A DNA stretch of 30,968 bases, taken from positions 1 through 30,968 of IMG/VR virus record IMGVR_UViG_3300020204_000236. One strand, given 5' to 3'. Positions 14,876 to 22,264 of the stretch are shown piece after piece (within the stretch, counting starts at the first letter, position 1; each line of letters begins with the position of its first letter). The stretch is from a virus. Position numbers and translations under genes: made by a program. The notes beneath the pieces were generated by a model. The model saw nothing but the letters and a program-made list of their open reading frames with translations, searched no databases and was not told where the DNA came from.

Positions 14876-15801
14876 TATTCATACTTGTTTGTTAGTTTTA
14901 ATTCGCCAATTAGTCTCTTTTCGTTGTCATTTAAGTTTTTATCCAATTCAACACCTAAATCCTTTAACGTATAACTAACCCCAGTCTTTTTCTCTACATT
15001 CTTCATTATTTCTATAGTATCCACAACACTATCCAAAGTGGTCTTGTATTTACCAAATTCAACCGAAGAAGTCAAATTACTAAAATCAACAGATCTAGGA
15101 GCTATACCCTTTATTATTGATATTGCATATGAAGCAATATGTTCAAATACACTAAATATCGCGCTTGCAATTGGATTTGTAGCTGCCAAAAATCTCAATA
15201 CCATAAAGCATATCAAGAATATTAATATGCCAGTAACCCCTATTGTCACAAACCTCTTCAAACCATACATGACACCGCCTAGACCCATCCAACTGTTTAC
15301 TTCATTCACGGTAACCTGAAGGGCGTCTGCCTTTTTTGCCACCTGCGAAGCCTGTGTTTCCAATCCTTTTATTTGTTTTTCATACACATCTTCAATTTCT
15401 TTTTGTCTTACTTGAAGAGTCATAATCTCATCATCACGTTCTTTGAGTAGTTTACCGCCCTTTTGTTTTTCCTTTTCAACTTCACTATTCAATAGATCTG
15501 TGAGTTCTTTTATTTTGTTCAAATCATCGATATTTGGATTACCAGTGATGTTCAAAATTCTACCATTAAAGTCTATAGCAGTCTTGACTTGGACGGGCGG
15601 ATTTGTAACAGATTTAAGAGAATAGTCAGTTCCACTAGCTAGTGTAGCAACTTGTTGTAACTTTTCACCTTCGTTTTTTGCCATTTCAACTCGGGTATTT
15701 GCAAGAACATCTTTGGTCTTTTGGACCTTTTCTACATTCGTAGATTTGCATCCGCTGACCAATAAAAATGATGTTAAAAATAGTGTAAATAGTTTTCTCA
15801 T
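14875..15801 (-). CDS. coiled-coil lipoprotein with internal membrane segments, spanin-like candidate
   Basis: The start is placed at ATG 15801, because the longer frame would use a TTG and the AT motif lies between. The N-terminus MRKLFTLFLTSFLLVSGCKS is a signal peptide with lipobox VSGC, so Cys18 should be lipidated. Next comes a long charged region, probably coiled coil (KEKQKGGKLLKERDDEIMTL and on). A hydrophobic block FVTIGVTGILIFLICFMVLRFLAA is followed by a weaker one (ASAIFSVFEHIASYAISII). A soluble tail of ~90 residues ends TNKYE. A lipid anchor plus coiled coil plus membrane segment fits a unimolecular spanin that fuses inner and outer membranes at lysis, but the long tail is unusual. 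A surface or exclusion lipoprotein is an alternative. Confidence 0.62.
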   Translation of the reverse strand: MRKLFTLFLTSFLLVSGCKSTNVEKVQKTKDVLANTRVEMAKNEGEKLQQVATLASGTDYSLKSVTNPPVQVKTAIDFNGRILNITGNPNIDDLNKIKELTDLLNSEVEKEKQKGGKLLKERDDEIMTLQVRQKEIEDVYEKQIKGLETQASQVAKKADALQVTVNEVNSWMGLGGVMYGLKRFVTIGVTGILIFLICFMVLRFLAATNPIASAIFSVFEHIASYAISIIKGIAPRSVDFSNLTSSVEFGKYKTTLDSVVDTIEIMKNVEKKTGVSYTLKDLGVELDKNLNDNEKRLIGELKLTNKYE

Positions 15802-15804
15802 GTC

Positions 15805-15813
15805 TATAAATAT
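15805..15813 (-). promoter_or_regulatory. ATATTTATA start-proximal motif (lipoprotein gene)
   Basis: The minus strand reads ATATTTATA, 3 nt before the ATG at 15801. It supports the shorter start. Confidence 0.6.
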
Positions 15814-15832
15814 CAATCCATACTATAAAAAC

Positions 15833-15861
15833 TTGTATATTTCACCACTATAATATATGAT
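15833..15861 (+). promoter_or_regulatory. sigma70-type promoter candidate for the Mom-like gene
   Basis: TTGTAT (15833-15838), a 17-nt spacer and TATGAT (15856-15861), 6 nt before the ATG at 15868. A transcript from it would be leaderless or nearly so. An alternative -10, TATAAT at 15849-15854, has no good -35. Confidence 0.45.
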
Positions 15862-15867
15862 ACTAAC

Positions 15868-16641
15868 ATGTCAAAATATTGTGATACATCGTTAATTGAC
15901 ATCAAAAGTATCAATAAAAATGTTGCAAAAACACTTATTGAAAAAAATCATTACACTCACAAATGGAGTTTATGTACTGTAGCTTATGGTGTTTATCATA
16001 AAGAATATATAGAAAGCACATTCTTTGGTGGTTATAACGAAAAATTAATTGGCGTATTGATATACGGAAATGCAGTAGGTAGAAATGCCAGTACAAGCAT
16101 ATCTCCACTACTTACTAACAACAATGTACTAGAACTTACAAGACTGTGGATATCTGATGGTTATGGCAAGAATATTGAAAGCTATTGTATTGCTGAAAGT
16201 TTTAGATTATTAAACATCGAATATCCCCACATAAAATGTATATTAAGTTACGCTGACAGCGAGGTGGGTCATAAAGGTACAATATATCAAGCAACAGGAT
16301 TCCTATATCAAGGGGATAATTATGTAGATATAGCACTAATGCCTAACTATAGTGTTAGTTTAAACGGTCCTCCTAATTATGAGTGGATACATAGTAGAAG
16401 TGTTTATGCTAGATGGAAAACACATAGTGTGGATAAACTAAAAGAACGTATAGGTAGAACATTTTGGCGCAAACGTGAAAGCGGTAAACATCGTTATATC
16501 AAGTTTATTGGCAACAAGATAGAAAATAAAAAGTTAGCTAAATCACTAAAACATAAAGTTCTACCTTACCCAAAAAATACTTCGTTCAAAGAAGAAGTAA
16601 CGGAAATCCTTGTGGAAAATATCAATCAATTTTTTGAATAA
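15868..16641 (+). CDS. mom: Mom-like adenine modification enzyme (GNAT-fold)
   Basis: A 257-residue protein resembling the Mu Mom family, GNAT-fold enzymes that modify adenine in phage DNA and block host restriction enzymes. Landmarks: IEKNHYTHKWSLCTVAYGVY (residues ~28-47), KLIGVLIYGNAVGR, VLELTRLWISDGYGKNIES (core strand and helix), ILSYADSEVGHKGTIYQATG, then YEWIHSRSVYARWKTHS. The ELTRLW and SYADSE blocks are the ones I rely on. The C-terminal part is basic (GRTFWRKRESGKHRYIKFIG). The gene stands alone on the plus strand with its own sigma70-like promoter and a strong terminator. Early expression would suit DNA protection. Confidence 0.78.
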   Translation: MSKYCDTSLIDIKSINKNVAKTLIEKNHYTHKWSLCTVAYGVYHKEYIESTFFGGYNEKLIGVLIYGNAVGRNASTSISPLLTNNNVLELTRLWISDGYGKNIESYCIAESFRLLNIEYPHIKCILSYADSEVGHKGTIYQATGFLYQGDNYVDIALMPNYSVSLNGPPNYEWIHSRSVYARWKTHSVDKLKERIGRTFWRKRESGKHRYIKFIGNKIENKKLAKSLKHKVLPYPKNTSFKEEVTEILVENINQFFE

Positions 16642-16674
16642 AAAACCCCCAACCTTTCGGAAGGGGGTTTGTTT
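16641..16674. terminator. bidirectional terminator between mom-like and ppa genes
   Basis: AACCCCC (16644-16650) pairs with GGGGGTT (16663-16669), with extra CC/GG pairing around TTTC. T-rich tails lie on both sides (TTTGTTT on plus, TTTTTTATTC on minus). It separates the convergent genes. Confidence 0.85.
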
Positions 16675-16682
16675 AATTAAAA

Positions 16683-17216
16683 TTACTTATTAGAATTGAC
16701 TTTAAAATTGTTATGACACCCAATTACATACTTTTGAGCCTCTTTATTATGAATCCATCCCTTTACTTTAATAGGATTGGGTTTTTTATTAACCTTCTTA
16801 TACAACCTAAAAAAGTCTTCACACACTGTTAAAAACATAGAATCTAGATCATCTATATCTTCGTAATTATTTGGATTATATGTTGGAACTCCTAATATTT
16901 TATAGTCTTTCTTATCGTAATCATATGTTACTAATCCACCCACAATCTTAACCGTTATAAGAGATAAAGGTATAAGAGGTACGGTGTTATATATTAAAAT
17001 ATCGGTTGGATCTCCATCCTCGGATAAAGTTTGGGGTAAAAATCCATAACTGGCTGGATATTGAAGTGAACTAATTAAACATCTATCCAATCGTAACATG
17101 TTTAATTTAACATCATATTCATATTTTGCATTTGTATCTTTTGGTATTTCTACAATAGCATGAGCCTCAGTTGGAAACAGTATGGGTTGCGAAACATTAA
17201 TTAAATTTTGTAGCAT
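16683..17216 (-). CDS. ppa: family I inorganic pyrophosphatase
   Basis: A 177-residue protein with the whole catalytic set of soluble family I pyrophosphatases, which split PPi to two phosphates with Mg2+. Using E. coli numbering by motif: VEIPK (E23), AKYEYD (K31, E33), LDRC (R45), PASYGFLP (Y57), SEDGDPTDILI (D67, D69, D72), YDYDKKDYK (D99, D104, K106) and KGWIHNKEAQK near the end. The length matches the bacterial enzyme. Removing PPi pulls DNA and RNA synthesis forward, so it probably supports phage replication. It has a TTGACA-17-TATACT promoter nearly identical to that of the homing endonuclease gene, pointing to early expression. Confidence 0.93.
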   Translation of the reverse strand: MLQNLINVSQPILFPTEAHAIVEIPKDTNAKYEYDVKLNMLRLDRCLISSLQYPASYGFLPQTLSEDGDPTDILIYNTVPLIPLSLITVKIVGGLVTYDYDKKDYKILGVPTYNPNNYEDIDDLDSMFLTVCEDFFRLYKKVNKKPNPIKVKGWIHNKEAQKYVIGCHNNFKVNSNK

Positions 17217-17231
17217 AAAACGGAGAACTAA

Positions 17232-17264
17232 TATAAGTATATATAAATTTTATGATAATGTCAA
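17232..17264 (-). promoter_or_regulatory. sigma70-type early promoter of ppa
   Basis: On the minus strand TTGACA (17264-17259), a 17-nt spacer and TATACT (17241-17236). The -10 overlaps ATACTTATA (17240-17232). The ATG at 17216 lies 15 nt past the motif and has no clear Shine-Dalgarno sequence. Confidence 0.8.
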
Positions 17265-17295
17265 ATATATAAAAAACAAAAAAAACAAAAAAAAA

Positions 17296-18033
17296 TTAAT
17301 ATTTTCTTTTATGTAATTTAATCGTGGTTAGTGATACACCATACTTTTCACTCAATTCGTTATTACTAAAATTACCACTCTTCAAATCATCAACAAATTC
17401 ATTTTTTCTAAGCGCAAAGTTTCTCTTTTGTTCACTAATCTTACGTTTCATTTCATCACTCATAGCACCACGCTTTTTGCCTTTTAAGCCGTTATCATAA
17501 CTGTAATTAATATTGCGATTAGCCAACTTTTCATTTCTCTCCTTATATTTAAGTGTACCAACGTCAGTACCATATTTAGCAACAAACCACTCTAATGTAT
17601 AACGTCCTACAGCACGTTCTCGCTGTCTCTCCTTAGCCTCATCACTATGTTTTTTACCATGCATATGACCCACATTATTTGCAGCAGTCATATTTTCTAA
17701 GATTTTTTCTTTATTAGGATTATATGTAAAATTATCTCCACCGTTAGCTATTGGACTGATATTATAACCAATATCACGCATATAAGGTTTAAATATATCT
17801 AAATAAAATTGTTCTCGTTTAAATAATTCACTTTCATTCACATTCTCCAAAATAACAAATTCAAAACCAGACTCTCCATAAAAATCCCACGCATGTTGCA
17901 GCTTAGGATTGATATGTTTATTTTGCTTTAAATCGTTTTTGTGTTCCCACCAACGACGGTCAATATCTTTAGCAGAGCCAATGTAAAACTTACCATTTTT
18001 AATATTTGTTATTTTGTATACACCACTTTTCAT
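17296..18033 (-). CDS. GIY-YIG homing endonuclease
   Basis: A 245-residue free-standing homing endonuclease of the GIY-YIG type. The N-terminal nuclease has GVYKI (residues 4-8) and KFYIGSA with Arg26-Arg27 and EHK after it. The middle carries NUMOD3-like motifs (GKKHSDEAKERQRERAVG and GAMSDEMKRKISEQKRN). The C-terminus has a helix-turn-helix (NNELSEKYGVSLTTIKLHKR) for DNA recognition. It sits right after the major capsid gene, a usual place for phage homing genes, and has its own sigma70-type promoter. It is probably selfish and not needed by the phage. Confidence 0.9.
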   Translation of the reverse strand: MKSGVYKITNIKNGKFYIGSAKDIDRRWWEHKNDLKQNKHINPKLQHAWDFYGESGFEFVILENVNESELFKREQFYLDIFKPYMRDIGYNISPIANGGDNFTYNPNKEKILENMTAANNVGHMHGKKHSDEAKERQRERAVGRYTLEWFVAKYGTDVGTLKYKERNEKLANRNINYSYDNGLKGKKRGAMSDEMKRKISEQKRNFALRKNEFVDDLKSGNFSNNELSEKYGVSLTTIKLHKRKY

Positions 18034-18037
18034 ATAA

Positions 18038-18070
18038 TATAAGTATATACAAATTCTATGGTAATGTCAA
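18038..18070 (-). promoter_or_regulatory. sigma70-type early promoter of the homing endonuclease gene
   Basis: On the minus strand TTGACA (18070-18065), a 17-nt spacer and TATACT (18047-18042), 8 nt before the ATG at 18033. The transcript would have almost no leader. About 40 nt are near-identical to the ppa promoter (3 differences). Confidence 0.8.
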
Positions 18071-18090
18071 ATATTTTATTTATGTGCAAC

Positions 18091-18118
18091 AAAAAACCCC
18101 AACTTTCGTTGGGGTTTT
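18091..18118 (-). terminator. rho-independent terminator of the major capsid gene
   Basis: CCCCAAC (18097-18103), loop TTTC, GTTGGGG (18108-18114). The minus strand then runs TTTTTT (18096-18091). It lies 25 nt past the capsid stop. Confidence 0.88.
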
Positions 18119-18142
18119 GAGTTATTTTAATTGAACCAAGAA

Positions 18143-19909
18143 TTATACGGTGTCAAGATCACTGATAAGAACTTTTCCATAGAATTCGGGGCGCACTACC
18201 TTCTTAGCGTAGCGGGTCATTACGCCTCTACGTGGTGTGAAGTTAGTTGGGTCATAAACCAATGGAGTTTGGATTAGTGGAATATATGGAGCATATACTG
18301 CACCGGTTTCTAGGAAGTTGCTTCCACGGAAACCAACCAAGATTACGTTATCAGTCATGTATGGGTTCTTGTAAACTTGGAAGCGACTTGCGAAGCTACC
18401 AACACGACTTACACCCATTGCGAACTTAGCTTGATCACCATCTGTGTTAACAACATAACCTGGGATTGATTCCAAGATAGTTGCTACGTCTGGTGAACAT
18501 ACTAGGAAGTTTGCACCACCACGTAGAGTCAATTGGTGAATCTTGTTTGAGACCTTTTGGATCTTGTTACCAAGAGTTTGGAACCAAGTGCTCTTAACGT
18601 AAGCAGTACGATTTGGTGAGCTGTTAACTACACGGGTGAAGTTAGCAACCGGAGTACCTGTTGTACCACCACCTGCAAAGCTTAGAGTCTTAGTGAACTC
18701 AGTACCAATTTGGGCTGACCAAGCTTCGGTAGTAGTACCAGTTACGGACTCGTTCAACATGTCTAGGATTTCGAGGTCGATTTCCATAGATACATATTCA
18801 CTCAATAGAGCAGTAAGTTCTGCTTCTGCATCGATGGAATGATATGCGTTCAAGTCTTGAGCCAATTCTGGAGTCCAGACTGCTTTCAACTTACGGGTCT
18901 TAGCAACTATTGGTTCGCTGTTTAGTACCAAGTTTACTTCAGGAATACTGATATCGTCACCGATAGGTTGTGTAGCGGTACCAGCAGCATTACCAGAACC
19001 TTCACCTGCGGTCTTACCAGCTTCAAAGTCACCACGGCGATTATCTGTAGGTTGAATTGTGTAGTTCAACTTTGGAGTTTGTGCTGGGGTAGCAGCGGTA
19101 CTTGATTGACTTACGAACAAGTTAATTACGTAGTTTGGTGCAGCAATAGTACCTGTATTTACTACGTTGGCGTAGGTGTTTAATACAGTTAGGCCTACGT
19201 TACCCGTAGTTTGCAGACCAAATGAACGTACTGCGTTCAAGTCAGCATTCCATACATAACCAGTAGCGGCTAAAGATCCGTTTGTGGCTTGAGTATTGTC
19301 GTTAATATCTAGAGCAATCTTGAAGACACCCTTAACATTAGTGCCTGACAATGAGGAGCTAAATGCTGAATCAAATTGTAGATCTTTCCAGCTTGCGGAA
19401 GTTACAGTTGCGTTTGCGGATGTGAATGCTGAACTCGTTACTACACGTTCAGAGTAAGCAAAACGACCTTGACCGTATAGACCATTTACTGCTGCATCGG
19501 TTGAACCGAACTTAGCAGAATTGGTACCACCGAACAAGCTAGTGCCTGGGGTTTGACCCAACTTACCAGTACCATACTTAAAGTCTAAGTAAAATACTAG
19601 ACCGGATGGTAAATTCATTGGTTGAACGCTTACGAATTCCTTAGCAGCAATTTCAGCGAATACACGGCGAACTAATGGTAGAGCAACGCCAGCCCATTGT
19701 TCTGAACTGGTTGATGTACCAGTTGTAGAAGCTTCATCTAGCAATTGCTTTGCTTGGTTTTCTAATAGGATTGACATGTGTGCCTTTTCAACACCAGTTA
19801 CGCCTTCAAGAAGGCCTGTCTTTTCCCACTTAGTTTGTAATCCACGGGTTTCGGCCATCAATTTGGCTTGTGGATTCATATTATTTGTTAATAGACTTTT
19901 TACATCCAT
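18143..19909 (-). CDS. 23: major capsid protein, gp23-like
   Basis: A 588-residue precursor of the T4 gp23 (HK97-fold) major capsid protein. The N-terminus has MDVKSLLTNNMNPQAKLMAE, then ILLENQAKQLLDEASTTGTS, then WAGVALPLVRRVFAEIAAKE and GLVFYLDFKYG, all typical of gp23. The C-terminal part has RRGVMTRYAKKVVRPEFYGK. The propeptide is probably cut by the gp21-type protease; LLDE before A60 fits LxE and is my best guess for the site. The Shine-Dalgarno site is AAAGGA before the ATG. It is preceded by the scaffold gene and followed by a strong terminator, as expected for the most expressed gene. Confidence 0.95.
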   Translation of the reverse strand: MDVKSLLTNNMNPQAKLMAETRGLQTKWEKTGLLEGVTGVEKAHMSILLENQAKQLLDEASTTGTSTSSEQWAGVALPLVRRVFAEIAAKEFVSVQPMNLPSGLVFYLDFKYGTGKLGQTPGTSLFGGTNSAKFGSTDAAVNGLYGQGRFAYSERVVTSSAFTSANATVTSASWKDLQFDSAFSSSLSGTNVKGVFKIALDINDNTQATNGSLAATGYVWNADLNAVRSFGLQTTGNVGLTVLNTYANVVNTGTIAAPNYVINLFVSQSSTAATPAQTPKLNYTIQPTDNRRGDFEAGKTAGEGSGNAAGTATQPIGDDISIPEVNLVLNSEPIVAKTRKLKAVWTPELAQDLNAYHSIDAEAELTALLSEYVSMEIDLEILDMLNESVTGTTTEAWSAQIGTEFTKTLSFAGGGTTGTPVANFTRVVNSSPNRTAYVKSTWFQTLGNKIQKVSNKIHQLTLRGGANFLVCSPDVATILESIPGYVVNTDGDQAKFAMGVSRVGSFASRFQVYKNPYMTDNVILVGFRGSNFLETGAVYAPYIPLIQTPLVYDPTNFTPRRGVMTRYAKKVVRPEFYGKVLISDLDTV

Positions 19910-19960
19910 AATATTTTTTCCTTTTTTTATCTTTTTGGTTTGTTAATACTCGCAAACTAA

Positions 19961-21082
19961 TTACTTCTTAATTCCTGCGAGCTTTTGGAATCTTGAAGCC
20001 ATCACATCAGCTTGAGGTTCTACAATGGTAGATTCAGGCTTTGTGCTGGATACTGGTTTGCTTGCCAAACCTTCGGTGATAGTACTTACAGTTGCATTTG
20101 TCTTCTTTTTAACAACTGATCCACCTCCATTAATTGATTCGGCCAAAACTGTATATGCCAACTTGACTTCACGAATATTTTTAGTCAAGTCGAAAGTGTT
20201 AATAATCTTCAACTTTTGTTCTTCGGTCAAAGTCTTGCCCTTGAACAACTTGTTGGTGTATAGCAACTTAGCATTTAACAAATTGGTTTCTGATAGAACA
20301 CCTTTCAAATACTTGACAGTTTCTACGTGTTCACTCAATTGGTTCTTCAATGCTTCGTTTTCTTCATTAATAGCTACTAGAGCTTCTGCCATTTCTTCAC
20401 AGGTTACATCCCCTTCAGATGGTGATGGAACTTGACCTGGGGCAGGAGCTGCGGATGCGGCTGGAACTGCTTCTGGAGCAGCTGCAGCTGGAGCAACAGG
20501 AGCGGCTGGAGCTGCTGGAGCTGCTACGGCAGCAGCGGCTGGATCGACGTTTTCTTCTTCAGTTTCTAGTTCTGCTAGAAGTTCATCTAAATTTACTGTT
20601 TCATCCATATCATCCATTTCCTCCAGGCCATCCGCATCTTTATTGATGCTTTCGTCTTTCTCTGGTTTGTCTGTGTCATCATGTCTGTGTCCGACCTCAC
20701 CTTCTAGCTCTGCTAGAATTTCTTCAAGTTCTTCGCTGGTTACTTCGGCACCCTCTTCTTCTTCAAGCTTAGCAACTTCAGTTTCGTTACCACTTGTTTC
20801 GGTTGATGTCTTGTTAGCCGAAGCAGATGGAGATTTTGGATGTTGCGTATCAGCAGTATTACCCTTTTCACCGCCGATACCGGATGAAGCTAACTTTTCT
20901 TCAACTTTACCTTCTTTAGTTTCGGTGTTTTCTTCTTCAACCATTTCTTTCTTGAGTTGGTCTGCGAACATTTCTTTCATGCTCTTAGCAAAATTTTCCT
21001 CAAGAAAAGTTTTTGCATTAGCAATTGCAGTTTCACGAACTGCCTTTGCGTCTGCGATGCTTTCCTTTAATAGATCGCTCAT
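19961..21082 (-). CDS. 22: prohead scaffold/core protein, gp22-like
   Basis: A 373-residue protein just upstream of the major capsid gene and downstream of the protease, the gp22 place. The N-terminus MSDLLKESIADAKAVRETAI and the next ~50 residues are helical. A very acidic region follows (EVAKLEEEEGAEVTSEELEE), then an Ala/Pro-rich linker (~180-215), then a helical coil and an end MASRFQKLAGIKK. An acidic, helical, low-complexity core protein is what T4-type scaffolds look like. It should form the core around which gp23 assembles and then be cut up by the protease. MSDLLKE could also be a cleavage site. It has GAAAGG as ribosome site and overlaps a 25-codon frame by ATGA. Confidence 0.78.
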   Translation of the reverse strand: MSDLLKESIADAKAVRETAIANAKTFLEENFAKSMKEMFADQLKKEMVEEENTETKEGKVEEKLASSGIGGEKGNTADTQHPKSPSASANKTSTETSGNETEVAKLEEEEGAEVTSEELEEILAELEGEVGHRHDDTDKPEKDESINKDADGLEEMDDMDETVNLDELLAELETEEENVDPAAAAVAAPAAPAAPVAPAAAAPEAVPAASAAPAPGQVPSPSEGDVTCEEMAEALVAINEENEALKNQLSEHVETVKYLKGVLSETNLLNAKLLYTNKLFKGKTLTEEQKLKIINTFDLTKNIREVKLAYTVLAESINGGGSVVKKKTNATVSTITEGLASKPVSSTKPESTIVEPQADVMASRFQKLAGIKK

Positions 21083-21156
21083 ATTAATTTTACCTTTCTT
21101 ATATTGTTTGTGAAGTTATTATAGAACTCCAAAGAAGATTGATTTTTTGTAGACAT
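21079..21156 (-). CDS. possible 25-aa peptide coupled to the scaffold gene
   Basis: The frame MSTKNQSSLEFYNNFTNNIR ends KVKLI. Its stop overlaps the scaffold ATG as ATGA, and an ATATTTATT motif lies 22 nt upstream. No Shine-Dalgarno site is visible. It may be a leader peptide or chance. Confidence 0.3.
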   Translation of the reverse strand: MSTKNQSSLEFYNNFTNNIRKVKLI

Positions 21157-21178
21157 CAAATGATTGACGTATTTAATA

Positions 21179-21187
21179 AATAAATAT
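21179..21187 (-). promoter_or_regulatory. ATATTTATT motif upstream of the scaffold-capsid unit
   Basis: The minus strand reads ATATTTATT about 97 nt upstream of the scaffold ATG and 22 nt before the small frame. It is the only copy of the motif between the scaffold and the divergent gene. Confidence 0.45.
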
Positions 21188-21218
21188 AATTAAAATGCAT
21201 AATATATTAAAAAAAATC

Positions 21219-21227
21219 ATATTTATT
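21219..21227 (+). promoter_or_regulatory. ATATTTATT start-proximal motif (+ strand pair)
   Basis: The plus strand reads ATATTTATT, 4 nt before the ATG at 21232. It supports that ATG over the upstream TTG at 21226. Confidence 0.6.
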
Positions 21228-21231
21228 GTAT

Positions 21232-21843
21232 ATGCCTGCTAAAAGTGAAAAACAAGCAAGACTATTCAGATTAGTACGTGGATTACAAAAAGGTGATATA
21301 TCACCAAATAAAGTATCTCCACAAATTCTTAAAATGGCAAAAACAATCAAACCAACTAGTGTGAATCATTTTATCAAAATTAAAGAAATACTTCACAAAT
21401 TAAAAGAAGGATACAAAGAAAGTGGATCTGAATATACTCTTAGTAAGGCAAAAGAAATCATTGATAAACCGTTTGACCAAGTATTAAGAGAAAATGTTGG
21501 TCTACCATTTAATCAAAAAGAATTATTAGTATTTCAATCCAAACAAAATGGATTTGCTGGGTTTGGAAAAACAAATTTTATACACAAAAGAAGCACCGGT
21601 GAAATCATCGCGGATATACATAGTAATGATTCTTCAAAAAAATTTGTCTTCAAAAAGTTAGCCAATAATCAAAATAAAGGTCTTTATAACTATGCTTGTT
21701 TTATCAGAATTATGTCAGATGATACAGATAAACCTGAAGATAAAGTGTTTTATACACTAAGTAATATTTTTGAAGATGATGAATCTGGGAAAACCAAAGT
21801 CTTATCAGACTTTATTGATAGAATTAACTCATATGGCCTATAA
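21232..21843 (+). CDS. unknown phage protein with MPAKSEKQARLFR N-terminus
   Basis: About 204 residues from ATG 21232. The N-terminal block MPAKSEKQARLFRLVRGLQK, then GDISPNKVSPQILKMAKTIK, resembles small phage proteins that begin MPAxSxKQxRF, of unknown role. The middle is helical and basic (IKIKEILHKLKEGYKESG), and the rest is mixed, with KKFVFKKLANNQNKGLYNYA. It is one of two genes on the plus strand inside the otherwise minus head module, inserted between the protease-side and scaffold genes. This suggests a late insertion. Confidence 0.6.
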   Translation: MPAKSEKQARLFRLVRGLQKGDISPNKVSPQILKMAKTIKPTSVNHFIKIKEILHKLKEGYKESGSEYTLSKAKEIIDKPFDQVLRENVGLPFNQKELLVFQSKQNGFAGFGKTNFIHKRSTGEIIADIHSNDSSKKFVFKKLANNQNKGLYNYACFIRIMSDDTDKPEDKVFYTLSNIFEDDESGKTKVLSDFIDRINSYGL

Positions 21844-22264
21844 TTATAATCCAAAATTTAAAAATTACATTGAATCACAAGATAGTAATTTGAAATTTAT
21901 TATTAATAAAGATAGAGATAATCATGATTTTAACTATAGACCTACAACTATGAAAATGAAAAACTTTCTTAATGTAGAAACTGAAGATAATCCTAAATAT
22001 AAAATAATGGATATCGATAATCCAAACGGATGGTCATTTAATGAACTTGATACATTAGGTCACATGGGGTTCAAAATGGATAATGACTATGATATGACCT
22101 GCGAAGTAGAGATTCCATCACTTGAAATGGAAAATGAAAAACAATTTGTTAAGATTTATAAAGAAGAAGACGGATATGTTTTAGAAACAACTCGTCGTTA
22201 CGTATTTGAAAGTTTTAATAAACTATTGGAATTTATTGATAATATTCCAACAAAGATATTTTAA
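21833..22264 (+). CDS. unknown 143-aa acidic protein
   Basis: The start is set at ATG 21833 (MAYNYNPKFKNYIESQDSNL), which overlaps the end of the upstream gene by 11 nt. The longer frame from 21770 would overlap by 74 nt and has an unlikely N-terminus. Acidic and rich in Asp and Asn, with DMTCEVEIPSLEMENEKQFV and a closing helix ESFNKLLEFIDNIPTKIF. No family is recognised. Its stop shares the palindrome TTAA with the stop of the converging minus gene. Confidence 0.55.
   Translation: MAYNYNPKFKNYIESQDSNLKFIINKDRDNHDFNYRPTTMKMKNFLNVETEDNPKYKIMDIDNPNGWSFNELDTLGHMGFKMDNDYDMTCEVEIPSLEMENEKQFVKIYKEEDGYVLETTRRYVFESFNKLLEFIDNIPTKIF

Noticed and set aside
15802-15816. TTG start giving MIFIDMRK for the lipoprotein
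   Set aside because: It would bury the ATATTTATA motif in the gene and spoil the signal peptide; ATG 15801 gives a clean lipoprotein signal.
19910-19960. Weak hairpin TTAGTTTG/CAAACCAA upstream of the capsid gene as a riboswitch or operator
   Set aside because: Short stem with a mismatch and no conserved context.
21770-21832. Longer start of the second plus-strand gene
   Set aside because: It needs a 74-nt overlap with the upstream gene; ATG 21833 gives a short overlap.
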